DNA of 64,000 nucleotides, from positions 60,042-124,041 of the forward strand of contig JBDLJH010000010.1 of NCBI GenBank assembly GCA_039714395.1. Direction: 5' to 3'. The position numbers and the translations under genes are program-made. The notes under the pieces are model-generated. The model made no database searches and had not been told where the DNA came from. It worked only from the letters and a program-made list of their open reading frames with translations. Of this stretch, positions 43,558 to 52,690 are shown piece by piece (position 1 is the stretch's first letter; each line of letters starts with the position of its first letter). This DNA comes from JAPHSX01 sp039714395. Lineage in GTDB: Bacteria > Pseudomonadota > Gammaproteobacteria > Thiohalomonadales > Thiohalomonadaceae.

Positions 43558-43834
43558 CCCTTGCATGGGATTACACCCCACTTGTAGGAAATTGGGATAT
43601 TGGTAATCTTTACCTCAACAAGGACGTTAGCAGGGATGACTTAAGGATAAGTGGTCAAAGGGAAGTGGCTTTGCACACATGGAGTGGCGCGGCAAGGAGG
43701 CTGTAAAGGAATAACAACAAATGGAATGAGCTTCCAGCTTAATGGATTTACCAGGATAGTATACCAATGGAGTGGTGCTGGCAGGATGCTGGCAGTGAAA
43801 GAAATATCAGGCGGCTTTTTAAGTCGCCTTTTTT
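43558..43834 (+). ncRNA. Candidate CsrB/RsmZ-type CsrA-sequestering small RNA
   Basis: The plus strand carries about 13 GGA motifs in ~260 nt. At least eight lie in loops: CCCACTT-GTAGGA-AATTGGG (43577-43596), AAC-AAGGAC-GTT (43617-43628), ACTTA-AGGA-TAAGT (43639-43652), CAAAG-GGAAGTGG-CTTTG (43656-43673), CAC-ATGGA-GTG (43676-43686), CGGC-AAGGAG-GCTG (43690-43703), ACCA-ATGGAG-TGGT (43763-43776) and CTGGC-AGGAT-GCTGG (43778-43792). Others, such as AAAGGAAT, are single-stranded. The array ends in an intrinsic terminator. A TG-n-TATTAG extended -10 (43543-43551) would start transcription near 43558, and TGTAAG (43447-43452) is a perfect GacA half-site upstream. The start is approximate. csrA, the expected target, is at 63378. 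Confidence 0.78.
43809..43834 (+). terminator. Terminator of the candidate CsrB-type RNA
   Basis: AGGCGGCTT pairs with AAGTCGCCT (one G-U) around TTT, followed by TTTTT. The T-run is on the plus strand only, and both flanking genes are on the minus strand, so it must serve a plus-strand transcript. Confidence 0.85.
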
Positions 43835-43846
43835 ATTGCCTGCGCT

Positions 43847-46777
43847 TTATTCACTATTTGTCTCTGTGGGCCATAGAGAACGTCGGCATAGCCCCTCCAT
43901 CTGGCAATATCCACACACCTTCTCATCGCCCCAGGCGGGTAGCCCACGTGAGTCAACCATCTCTGCGTGAACCCCCTTCAGTCGTTCACCGATATCATTA
44001 CTGAGCTGTTCTAGCTCATCGGCGTTCAGCATCACCTTGCTACCGAGCTTCTTGTCGTCCAGCGACAGGTACTCTACCTGGGTTATTGCAAGTTGCTGGT
44101 GTTTGCCAAGCAGGACATAAAAGGGGAGCTGAACCGCCTCACCATTAAGTACCTCCTCTTCGCTGGCGATGCTGCCGGTCTTGTAGTCGACCACCGCCAT
44201 CCCGTCATGTAGTCGGTCGATGCGATCGAGGCGGCCCTGTAGTTCCAGATTTGGGGCAAAGCCCTCGGTGCGTAGATCGGCCTCTACCGTGTCGACTCGT
44301 CCGGCCTCCTCACGGCTGATCTGCCAGTCCAGGTAGTCGGGGATCCTGTCGAGCCAGCGCTGTAACCAGCCACGATGCAGGAAATTATCCTCCAGATCCT
44401 CGGCGAAGACCGCATGGCTGATCTCTTCCAGTAGTCTCTGGGCACTGTTGCGTGACCGGGCATCCAGTCCTTTAGTGAAGGGCCCGGGTAGCCCCGCTAC
44501 TTCTCCGTGAAAGGCCTGCAGGATGCGATGCACCCGCTCGCCATAATCACTCTTCTCCAGCGCTTCGCGAATGGCCTCTGATGGGGCGAGGCGCAGCCCC
44601 CGTGCGGCATAGAACTGGTAGGGGCAATTCATCAGTTGTTGATAGGCCGAGGCAGAGTAGCGTTGTGGCAGCAGTGATGGGGTGAGTGCCGGCGCGGGGG
44701 GGAGGCTGGCTGCAGGCAAGGGTGTACTGCGATTGACCACCTGGCTGTCGGCTGAATCGAGCAGGGCTGCCAGCTCCTCATCTTCCAGTAGATCGTTATA
44801 GGCCAGTTGGTGAAAGCTGCGTAGCGACTCCAACCAGGGGCTAGGGAGGATATCCTCGCCATCCTGCTGGCGGCGCAAGGTGAGTAGCAGGTTCGGAGAT
44901 GACTCTAGCAGCCGGCGAAAATGGAAAAAGCGTTCAGCCAGCTGCTCCTCGCTGAAGGGAAGTCCCAGCTCCCGCCGTACCGCATCATTGAAGAAGGGGC
45001 TGGTGGAGGGGCTACCGGGAAGGTACTCGCGCTCCATACCGGCGATGATCAGGGCATCGAAGCGTTGCAGCTGGCTCTGTCCCAGCCCCATCAGGCTGAC
45101 CGAATGTCCCTGACTGGCAAGACGAAAATGAGACTGTTCAAGGGTACGCCCTAACCAGCCGCGAAATTCTAGCCATGTAAGCGGTTGTTGTTCACCCTGT
45201 GCGGCTCGTTGCATCTTTCGCAGTTCGTCGAGCAGGCGTGTCCCTGCTGCATCGGCTGCTAGACCTTCGCTCAGACCTAGTTTGTTCAGGCTCTCTATCA
45301 GGGTATCCAGATAGTGTGATGCAGTGTGTTCTCCTTGGAGTAGCGGGAGTAGAGGAGCAGCGGTCTCAGCCAGTTGCTCCAGTAGAGTGATTACCCCGTT
45401 CAGTCCTTCTGCCAAGTCGGTGGGCAGTCGGTGCTGGCGAAAGCGGGTCTGGTGTAGATAGCGTTCAAGACCACTGCCGATGTTCTCGTGAAGGACGATA
45501 TCCTGTTCCAACCGATAGACATCACTGAGATAGGTCTCACGCTCCTCTGCGATAAAGATGAAAGGGGACTTGAGCAGATCCAGCATCGGCTGGTGACTAA
45601 AGTCCTCCTCTATACATTGCATCCAGTGCTCCAGTACGGCAGCGGCACTGGTGGTGGAGAGGGCCCATCCCGAGGCATCGTGCAGGGCGATATTCGCTCG
45701 CTCCAGCAGGGCGCGTACTCGCCGAGCCAGGCGACGATTCTCGCTAATAATGCCGATCTGTCGGTGCCCGGCCAGCAGCCAGCGGCGCACCTGTAGTTCC
45801 ACTGCACGGGCCTCCTGCTCATCGCCATCTGCATGAAATAATTTGATGCTCTTGTCGATGGGGGAGACGGGGTGTTCGGCGGCAAAGTGTTGTGCCCGCT
45901 CGCGCAGGGGCACCAGGTTATTGTCAGGATGGTAAATAGTGGCAAAAAGCTGGTTTATCCCTTCGCCTTCCGGTCCCTGTGGCAACGGCTGTTGCAGGGT
46001 CCTGAACAGGGAGGCCAGCGGAGTGCGCGGGTGATAGTTATGCGGCGGTTCAGTGCCCCCCTCGCCATGCAGTAATAAGGTGATTCTCTCTGCATTGATC
46101 ATTCCCTGGAGCCACTTCTGCTCTGCATTGTGGGTAGGGAATCCCGCCAGATAGAGTGGTTGCGGTGTGGAGTGTTGTAGCGGATGAGAGAGTTGCAGCA
46201 GGGTGCGGGTATTCCGGTCAATGAGGCGGCGTGCATGCAGTTGTTGGTGCCAGGCATGCCACAGGGTATGTACCAGCCCTGCCTCGCGATCCAGGGCTGC
46301 CGGATGGCTGCCTTCAAGGCCGTAACCGGTGGCCACGCGATTGCTGAACTGTGTCAGATCATCGGGTAGTTCGACCTGATTGAGAGTGAGCTCATCGAAT
46401 AGTTGAAGCAGGCTGTCAGCCAGGGCCCACAGATTGGCATCGCCGAACAGGCCCCGGTGTTCTCGTAGCGCCTCTACCAGTATTAACACCCGTTGATAGT
46501 CGTTGACGACCTCATACTCATGCGGGGAGGGCTGGTCGTTAAGCCAGCCGTGCAGGGTAGTGATGCGTGGCCCCAGCAGGGCATCGAAACCAAGCTCTGC
46601 CGCCTGCTCGAGCAGCAGCTGACGCAGTCGTACAGCCGCATCCAGATCTGCTAACAGTACGACTACCTTATCGAGTCGCGGCAGCTGGTTACGCTGGTCT
46701 GTCAGCAGACGGGAGGCCAGTACCTGCAGCGGATCCTCGGCATAGGGAATGAGCTGGATGGCCTGTGTGGGATTCAC
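43847..46777 (-). CDS. AddB-like PD-(D/E)XK nuclease with iron-sulphur cysteines
   Basis: A 976-residue protein, the AddB-type partner of the AddA-like helicase. The N-terminal half is an inactive helicase-like fold (PRITTLHGWLNDQPSPHEYE; the usual Walker A is degenerate). The C-terminal half has the nuclease core with LQGRLDRIDRLHDGMAVVDYKTGS. It also has the cysteines of a probable 4Fe-4S cluster: NCPYQFYAARGL upstream, and CGYCQMEGLC near the C-terminus. The start is GTG at 46777. Together the pair would resect double-strand breaks for RecA loading; no recBCD is in the window. Gammaproteobacteria outside the enterics often carry such a pair. Confidence 0.85.
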   Translation of the reverse strand: MNPTQAIQLIPYAEDPLQVLASRLLTDQRNQLPRLDKVVVLLADLDAAVRLRQLLLEQAAELGFDALLGPRITTLHGWLNDQPSPHEYEVVNDYQRVLILVEALREHRGLFGDANLWALADSLLQLFDELTLNQVELPDDLTQFSNRVATGYGLEGSHPAALDREAGLVHTLWHAWHQQLHARRLIDRNTRTLLQLSHPLQHSTPQPLYLAGFPTHNAEQKWLQGMINAERITLLLHGEGGTEPPHNYHPRTPLASLFRTLQQPLPQGPEGEGINQLFATIYHPDNNLVPLRERAQHFAAEHPVSPIDKSIKLFHADGDEQEARAVELQVRRWLLAGHRQIGIISENRRLARRVRALLERANIALHDASGWALSTTSAAAVLEHWMQCIEEDFSHQPMLDLLKSPFIFIAEERETYLSDVYRLEQDIVLHENIGSGLERYLHQTRFRQHRLPTDLAEGLNGVITLLEQLAETAAPLLPLLQGEHTASHYLDTLIESLNKLGLSEGLAADAAGTRLLDELRKMQRAAQGEQQPLTWLEFRGWLGRTLEQSHFRLASQGHSVSLMGLGQSQLQRFDALIIAGMEREYLPGSPSTSPFFNDAVRRELGLPFSEEQLAERFFHFRRLLESSPNLLLTLRRQQDGEDILPSPWLESLRSFHQLAYNDLLEDEELAALLDSADSQVVNRSTPLPAASLPPAPALTPSLLPQRYSASAYQQLMNCPYQFYAARGLRLAPSEAIREALEKSDYGERVHRILQAFHGEVAGLPGPFTKGLDARSRNSAQRLLEEISHAVFAEDLEDNFLHRGWLQRWLDRIPDYLDWQISREEAGRVDTVEADLRTEGFAPNLELQGRLDRIDRLHDGMAVVDYKTGSIASEEEVLNGEAVQLPFYVLLGKHQQLAITQVEYLSLDDKKLGSKVMLNADELEQLSNDIGERLKGVHAEMVDSRGLPAWGDEKVCGYCQMEGLCRRSLWPTETNSE

Positions 46778-46868
46778 GCGGTGATCGTCCTGCGATAAAG
46801 AGATGCTCTATTAAAACCGATTGACGCTGATAAATGAAATGGTGACAGGGTATTGCGAGTCTGCCTCA

Positions 46869-48329
46869 CTATTCCAGTTGCATCAGTTTCATCACCGGTT
46901 CACTAAGACTGGGATTGTCGCTGAAACCGGAGACCAGCAGCACCGAGTTGCCGCTGTGGAGCAGGTTGTGGGAACGGGCGACCTCTTCACTTAGCTGCCG
47001 CCAATCACTGCACGCCTCTTCAGTAGTATTAAACGGTACGATGCCCCAGTGCAGGCACAGGCGACGGCTTACCGTCTCGTCGGTAGTGATTCCCATGCAG
47101 GGCGCTGTGGGGCGGGCCGCTGCGATAATCTGTGCGGTGATGCCGCTCCGTGTAGGAATGATGATGCCCTGTAATTTGAGGCTCTCGGCCATCGAGGTGG
47201 CAGCACGGGCTACCGCCTCGCGTAGTGGCAGCCTGGCTTCGTTGTGCCGTCGTTGCGGCTCGCCGAAGTGATTGTGTTGCCACTGGTAGTTTTCCATCTC
47301 ACGCAGGATGCGATCCATGGTGGTGACCGCCTGTACCGGGTGGCGACCGCTAGCGGTCTCGCCGGAGAGCATTACCGCGTCGGTGCCGAGCAGTGCGGCG
47401 TTGGCGACATCTCCCACCTCGGCCCGGGTAGGGCGGGAGTGGTTTACCATTGATTCAAGCATCTGTGTGGCGACAATTACCGGGCGCTGGTGCTGGCGTG
47501 CCAGCTGGATTAGATCCCGTTGGATCAGTGGTACCTGTTCGGCAGGAAGTTCGATGCCAAGGTCGCCACGGGCGATCATAATGCCGTAGGCCTGTTGCAG
47601 AATAGCCTCGATATTCTCTATCGCCTCGGGTTTTTCGATTTTGGCGATGATCGGTATCTCGCGGCCCAGCTTGGCCAGGTGGCGCTGTAGTGAACTGATT
47701 TCGGTGGCACGACGCACGAAACTCAGTGCAATGAAGTCTGCTCCCAGCTCAACCGCTAGTGCCGCATCTTTTCGGTCCTTGCGGGTGGAGGCTGAGACCG
47801 AGAGTCGCGTGTCCGGGAAATTCATTCCCTTGTTCTCTTTCAGGCTGCCGCCAAAGAGCACGCGACAGTGGATATCTTTATCCTCAATCGCTTCAATCTG
47901 TAGCTCGAAGTTGCCATCATCGAGAAATATTCGCTCGCCTATTTTTACATCTTTATACAGGCCGCGATATTGTGAGGGGATCAGGCCTGCCTCATCCTTG
48001 ATATTGCGGCAGGTAACGGTGACCCGCTCATCCTCAACCAGTTCTAGCTGCCCGTCGGCAAGTTTGCCGACGCGGATCTTGGGTCCACACAGATCCATTA
48101 AAATCGCCACGGGTTGTTTTAACTTTTTTGCACAACGGCGAACGCGTGCGAACAGCTGACGGTGGCTGTCGTGGTCACCGTGTGAGAGGTTGAGGCGGAA
48201 GACGTTGGCCCCGGCGTTGATCAGCCGTTCAATAGCGGCGATGGAGTTGCTGGCGGGACCGAGGGTGGCAACGATCTTGGTGCGTCGCCAGTGCAGGGCG
48301 GTAGGGACTGGTTGTGTGTCAGATGGCAT
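46869..48329 (-). CDS. pyk: Pyruvate kinase
   Basis: Pyruvate kinase makes pyruvate and ATP from PEP and ADP. The sequence shows TKIVATLGPASNS, LNLSHGDHDSHRQ, the metal site MIARGDLGIELPAEQVP and the MLESMVNHSRPTRAEVGDVANAAL-type helix. TDAVMLSGETASGRHPVQAV is also present. The C-terminal effector domain is complete. The length of 486 residues is near PykA/PykF. It is transcribed after mutS with a 45-base gap. Confidence 0.95.
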   Translation of the reverse strand: MPSDTQPVPTALHWRRTKIVATLGPASNSIAAIERLINAGANVFRLNLSHGDHDSHRQLFARVRRCAKKLKQPVAILMDLCGPKIRVGKLADGQLELVEDERVTVTCRNIKDEAGLIPSQYRGLYKDVKIGERIFLDDGNFELQIEAIEDKDIHCRVLFGGSLKENKGMNFPDTRLSVSASTRKDRKDAALAVELGADFIALSFVRRATEISSLQRHLAKLGREIPIIAKIEKPEAIENIEAILQQAYGIMIARGDLGIELPAEQVPLIQRDLIQLARQHQRPVIVATQMLESMVNHSRPTRAEVGDVANAALLGTDAVMLSGETASGRHPVQAVTTMDRILREMENYQWQHNHFGEPQRRHNEARLPLREAVARAATSMAESLKLQGIIIPTRSGITAQIIAAARPTAPCMGITTDETVSRRLCLHWGIVPFNTTEEACSDWRQLSEEVARSHNLLHSGNSVLLVSGFSDNPSLSEPVMKLMQLE

Positions 48330-48374
48330 GAGATACCTTAATTAATAATTTTTCCAAGTATAGGGTATCAGTGG

Positions 48375-50942
48375 CTATAACAGCTCCTTAAGTTTATACA
48401 TCGCCTGCAGCGCCTCGCGTGGACTCAACTCATCCGGTTCTATCATCTCTATGGCTTCCAGCAGCGGATGGGGTGGAGTCGGTTCAAACAGCGGCATCTG
48501 TTCTACGCCGGTGGCGTGCTCGCTACGCTCGGCACCGCTCTGTTCCAGCTCAAAGAGTTTGAGCCTGGCCTGTTGCACCACCTCGCGTGGTACCCCGGCA
48601 AGCTGGGCTACCTGCAGGCCGTAGCTCTGACTGGCCGGTCCTTCTTTGACGCTGTGCATAAAGATGATCTCCTCGCCGTGCTCCACGGCATTGAGGTGGA
48701 CATTTGCGCAGTGGGGCAGGGACTCGGGCAGCGTGGTCAGCTCGAAGTAGTGGGTGGCGAAGAGGGTGAAGGCGTGCAGTTTGGTTGCCAGATGGCGGGC
48801 ACAGGCCCAGGCCAGCGACATGCCGTCGAAGGTAGAGGTGCCACGGCCAATTTCGTCCATCAGCACCAGGCTCTGTGCGGTGGCATTGTTAAGGATGTTG
48901 GCGGTCTCGGTCATCTCCACCATGAAGGTGGAGCGACCGGTGGCCAGATCATCCGAGGCACCAATGCGGGTGAAGATGCGATCCACCGGGCCGATGGTGG
49001 CCTGCTCCGCGGGGACGAAGCTGCCGATGTGGCCCAGTAGCACGATGAGCGCGGTCTGGCGCATATAGGTCGACTTGCCGCCCATATTGGGGCCGGTGAT
49101 GATGAGCATACGCCGCTCCTCATCGAAGCGAATATCGTTGGGGATGAAGGGCTGCTCCATCACCTGTTCTACCACCGAGTGGCGGCCACCGCGAATGTCG
49201 AGACCGGGTTTTGTGCTCAGATCAGGGCGTACCAGCCTCAGGCTGTCGGCACGCTCGGCCAGGTTGTTGATGGCGTCCAGCTCGGCCAGTGCGGCCGCGG
49301 TCTGTTGCAGTGGGGCAAGCTGTGCACCGAGTATTTCCAGCAGTTCATCATAGAGCCCTTTTTCGCGGGCCAGTGCTCGTTCGGCGGCGGAGAGCGCCTT
49401 GTCTTCAAAGGCCTTTAGCTCAGGGGTGATAAAGCGCTCGGCATTCTTCAGGGTCTGGCGGCGCACATACTCCACCGGCACCTTGTCGCTTTGTGCACGG
49501 CTGACCTCAATGTAGTAGCCGTGTACCCGGTTGTAGCTCACCTTGAGGGTTGCGATGCCGGTCTGTTCGCGCTCACGCATCTCCAGGTCGAGCAGGAACT
49601 GCCCGGCGTTTTCACGGATGGTACGCAGATCATCCAGCTCTTTATCGTAACCCTCGGCGATCACGCCACCGTCGCGGATCAGCATTGGCGGCTCATTGAT
49701 AATCGCCCTGGCCAGTAGGTCGTAAAGTTCCGGGTAGCTGGCGATGCGCTGTGAAATCTCATCAAGTAGTGGTGAGTCGAGACCGTTCAGCAGCTGCTGT
49801 AGTGCGGGTAGGCGACGCAGTGTCTCGCGCAGTTGGGTGAGGTCACGTGGACGAGCCGACTTGAGCGCAATACGGGTGAGAATGCGTTCGATATCACCGA
49901 TGCCACGCAGGCTCTCTCGTAGCTCGTCGAACAGGCGCTGCTCAAGCAGGGTTTCAATCGCCTGCTGGCGACCTCGAAGCATTTCATGGTCGCGTAGCGG
50001 GCGGTTGATCCAGCGGCGTAACAGGCGACTGCCCATAGTGGTGGCGGCGCGGTCCATCACCCCGGCCAGGGTGTGACGGTTATCGCCGCCAAGGTTGGTC
50101 TCCAGCTCCAGATTACGGCGACTTGCCGCATCAAGCTGCACCGCCTCGTCGTGCTGCTCCAGGCTGAGCCCATGCAGGTGCGGCAGGGCTCCTCGCTGGG
50201 TCTCCTGCACGTAGTGAAGCAGGGCACCGGCAGCACAGACAGCCTCGATCAGTCCCTCGCAGCCGAAGCCTTTCAGGTCGCGGGTGGCGAACTGCTGGCA
50301 CAACAGGCGGTGGGCACTGTCGTGTTCGAAGTGCCAGGGGGCAAGGCGGGTAAGGCCAGGGAGGTTGGGGGCTTGCACCATCTCTTCACTTACCACCAGC
50401 TCCGCCGGGTGCAGACGCTCCAGCTCGGCAGCCAGTGCCTCCTCGCCGTCCAGCTCTAACACACTGAAGCGGCCACTGGTGATATCGAGGGTGGCTAGCC
50501 CTAGCTGATCACTGCCTTGTGCCACGGCGCAGATCAGGTTGTCACGGCGCTCATCCAGTAGTGCCTCGTCGGTGACGGTGCCGGGCGTGACGATGCGTAC
50601 CACCTTGCGTTCCACTGGTCCCTTGGACTTGGCCGGGTCGCCGATCTGCTCGCAGATCGCCACCGACTCGCCCATCTTTATCAGCCTTGCCAGGTAGCCC
50701 TCTACCGCGTGGTAGGGCACCCCGGCCATGGGGATAGGCTCGCCTGCCGAGGAGCCACGGGCGGTCAGTGTAATGTCGAGTAGTTCGGAGGCACGTTTGG
50801 CATCATCGTAGAAGAGCTCATAAAAATCTCCCATACGGTAAAATAGCAGCATGTGGGTAAATTCTGACTTGATGCGCAAAAACTGCTGCATCATTGGTGT
50901 GTGCCCGCCAGGAGCCTCTCTCTTTTTACTCTTCTTTTCCAT
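48375..50942 (-). CDS. mutS: DNA mismatch repair protein MutS
   Basis: MutS recognises mismatches and small loops. The mismatch-binding motif F-x-E is in RMGDFYELFYDDA. The connector, core and clamp domains follow. Walker A is GPNMGGKST (about 616-624), then DEIGRGTSTFDG (Walker B) and the ATHYFELT loop. A C-terminal tetramerisation-type tail ends in LSPREALQAMYKLKELL. The start is taken as the ATG at 50942 (855 residues, close to E. coli's 853). The longer frame would begin with TTG at 51008. MutS and the MutH-dependent-looking MutL are in the same window, but MutH is not. Confidence 0.97.
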   Translation of the reverse strand: MEKKSKKREAPGGHTPMMQQFLRIKSEFTHMLLFYRMGDFYELFYDDAKRASELLDITLTARGSSAGEPIPMAGVPYHAVEGYLARLIKMGESVAICEQIGDPAKSKGPVERKVVRIVTPGTVTDEALLDERRDNLICAVAQGSDQLGLATLDITSGRFSVLELDGEEALAAELERLHPAELVVSEEMVQAPNLPGLTRLAPWHFEHDSAHRLLCQQFATRDLKGFGCEGLIEAVCAAGALLHYVQETQRGALPHLHGLSLEQHDEAVQLDAASRRNLELETNLGGDNRHTLAGVMDRAATTMGSRLLRRWINRPLRDHEMLRGRQQAIETLLEQRLFDELRESLRGIGDIERILTRIALKSARPRDLTQLRETLRRLPALQQLLNGLDSPLLDEISQRIASYPELYDLLARAIINEPPMLIRDGGVIAEGYDKELDDLRTIRENAGQFLLDLEMREREQTGIATLKVSYNRVHGYYIEVSRAQSDKVPVEYVRRQTLKNAERFITPELKAFEDKALSAAERALAREKGLYDELLEILGAQLAPLQQTAAALAELDAINNLAERADSLRLVRPDLSTKPGLDIRGGRHSVVEQVMEQPFIPNDIRFDEERRMLIITGPNMGGKSTYMRQTALIVLLGHIGSFVPAEQATIGPVDRIFTRIGASDDLATGRSTFMVEMTETANILNNATAQSLVLMDEIGRGTSTFDGMSLAWACARHLATKLHAFTLFATHYFELTTLPESLPHCANVHLNAVEHGEEIIFMHSVKEGPASQSYGLQVAQLAGVPREVVQQARLKLFELEQSGAERSEHATGVEQMPLFEPTPPHPLLEAIEMIEPDELSPREALQAMYKLKELL

Positions 50943-51085
50943 GCTGTGCAGTGTATCGGAAAAGGTGGGGAGCGGGCCAGATTGCAACAAGGTGAGGGTT
51001 GCATCCAACTCTATAGAGTGAGGACTTGCGGCAGTGCCCGAGGTTTGCTAACAATGGGCCACGAACCGATGGAGCTATTAGAGTG

Positions 51086-51397
51086 ATGCCGTATAAGGGT
51101 GACTACGAAGAGAAGCGGGCTTTTGCACGTATGGGTGTGGATTGTCCCGCTACTTTCCGTATCGACGGGGAGAGCACTGCATACCATGCTATGGCTACCG
51201 ACCTTAGCGCCACTGGCCTCCAGATTAGTAGTGCGAATGCGGTAAATGTGGGCACGACAGTCATGGTTGAGATGATAGCAGAGCAGATGATCGTACCGCC
51301 GTTAAAGGCGAAGGCTGAAGTTGTACGCTGTTGCGAGAATGCTACAGGTGGTTACCAGTTGGGACTGAAGATCCTGGAGATGCTGCCTGGCCTGTAG
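51086..51397 (+). CDS. PilZ domain protein
   Basis: A 103-residue single-domain PilZ protein. The RxxxR motif is in EEKRAFARMGVDCPA and the D/NxSxxG motif is in ATDLSATGLQISS, so c-di-GMP binding is likely. It has no membrane segment. It resembles the PilZ protein at 26221-26604 in size but has little other similarity. The start is the ATG at 51086; a GTG just before it is possible. It diverges from mutS and is followed by pncC. Confidence 0.82.
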   Translation: MPYKGDYEEKRAFARMGVDCPATFRIDGESTAYHAMATDLSATGLQISSANAVNVGTTVMVEMIAEQMIVPPLKAKAEVVRCCENATGGYQLGLKILEMLPGL

Positions 51398-51604
51398 ATT
51401 GTCCGCCTGTCCCGATAGGTAATCGTCGAATTGGGCATTAACTCGCCTTTATCCTCATCCAGCTCAGCCTTTGTTACACACTCTTCTGTTCAGCTAACCC
51501 CTGTTCTTTGAGTGGTGCAGCCATCACTGACTAGTCGGCTTGTGCTATATCTATTTGTGTTCAGAATCAAACTAATACAAACATCCTGAATGAGATTACA
51601 TATC

Positions 51605-52105
51605 ATGGATAGTCGTAGGCTGGATAATGAGATCAAAGAGCAGGTAGTGACGCTGGCCAGGGCATTGGGCGAGAACGGCATGATGCTGGCTGCTGCTGAG
51701 TCATGCACCGGCGGCTGGGTGGCCAAGGTCTGTACCGATCTATCGGGTAGTTCTAAATGGTTTGAACGTGGCTTTGTCACCTACACTAATGAGTCGAAGC
51801 AGGAGATGTTGGGAGTGTCTGCCGAGACCTTGAGTCGTCACGGTGCAGTCAGTGAGGAAACCGTGGCTGAGATGGCCACGGGAGCCCTGGAGCATAGCCG
51901 TGCTCAAAGTAGCGTAGCGATCAGTGGTATCGCCGGGCCCGGTGGTGGTAGTGAAGATAAACCCGTTGGCACGGTCTGTTTTGGCTGGGGCATGGAGGGG
52001 AGCAGGGTCGATACCGAGTCTTGCCGCTTCGATGGCGATCGAGAGGCAGTGCGTGCCCAGGCGGTTGTTCACGCCCTGCAGGGGCTGATAGCACGCCTGC
52101 AATGA
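51605..52105 (+). CDS. pncC: Nicotinamide-nucleotide amidohydrolase PncC (CinA C-terminal domain)
   Basis: PncC deamidates NMN to nicotinate mononucleotide, recycling a product of NAD-dependent DNA ligase. The protein is a stand-alone CinA C-terminal domain: AAAESCTGGWVAKVCTDLSGSSKWFERGFVTYTNESKQEML, then HGAVSEETVAEMA and SGIAGPGGGSEDKPVGTV. The length of 166 residues matches E. coli PncC. The start at 51605 is chosen for alignment; an ATG at 51590 would add five residues. pncC-thpR-recA is a common order. It overlaps thpR by four bases. Confidence 0.93.
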   Translation: MDSRRLDNEIKEQVVTLARALGENGMMLAAAESCTGGWVAKVCTDLSGSSKWFERGFVTYTNESKQEMLGVSAETLSRHGAVSEETVAEMATGALEHSRAQSSVAISGIAGPGGGSEDKPVGTVCFGWGMEGSRVDTESCRFDGDREAVRAQAVVHALQGLIARLQ

Positions 52106-52632
52106 GTGAACGGCAACGCCTCTTCTTTGCCCTCTGGCCCGACGAGCCATTGCGTGAGGTGATCACACCGTTACTCAAGCTGCACCGGGAGTGTGGTGGC
52201 AGGGCACACCCTCCGGGCAACCTTCATCTGACTCTTAACTTTCTCGGTGGAGTGGGGGCGGAAACCCGCGACTGCCTGGAGCGGGCCGCCGGTGAGATTA
52301 TTATCCCCCCCTTTGAACTGACGCTGGACCATTTTGGTTACTGGCCACGCCCGCGGGTTGTGTGGCTTGGTTGTAGTGAAATACCAGAGCCGCTTGGTGA
52401 ACTGGTTGTAGCGCTAAATCGGGTGGTGGAGCGGTGTGGCCTGCAGCCGGAACAACGACCCTACCAGGCCCACCTTACCCTGCTGCGCAAGGCCAGACAG
52501 GCCCCGGCCGGGCCCGCGCCCGAGTTGCCCTGGCGGGTAAATGACTTTGTATTGGCGCAATCGGTCAGTACTCTCAGTGGGGTAGAATACCGTGTGTTAC
52601 GGCGCTGGGATTTGAAAGCGGGTAATAGGTAA
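52102..52632 (+). CDS. thpR: RNA 2',3'-cyclic phosphodiesterase ThpR
   Basis: ThpR is a 2H phosphoesterase that opens 2',3'-cyclic phosphates and can act as a 2'-5' RNA ligase in vitro. The two catalytic HxTx motifs are NLHLTLNFLG and AHLTLLRKA, with the expected spacing. The 176-residue protein starts MSERQRLFFALWPDEPLREVI, typical of the family. The start ATG at 52102 overlaps the pncC stop (ATGA), so the two are translationally coupled. Confidence 0.93.
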   Translation: MSERQRLFFALWPDEPLREVITPLLKLHRECGGRAHPPGNLHLTLNFLGGVGAETRDCLERAAGEIIIPPFELTLDHFGYWPRPRVVWLGCSEIPEPLGELVVALNRVVERCGLQPEQRPYQAHLTLLRKARQAPAGPAPELPWRVNDFVLAQSVSTLSGVEYRVLRRWDLKAGNR

Positions 52633-52690
52633 AACATTGTTTATTACATTTCATCAAAACCGATACTGTTTTTGACTGACGACTTCCTCT

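Noticed and set aside
43452..43706. An 84-codon plus-strand open frame with GAGGTG before its ATG, upstream of the addA-like gene
   Set aside because: Its 3' half consists of the GGA hairpins of the candidate RNA, it matches nothing recognisable, and it ends in the middle of the array. Coding is not excluded for the first 40 codons but is unlikely.
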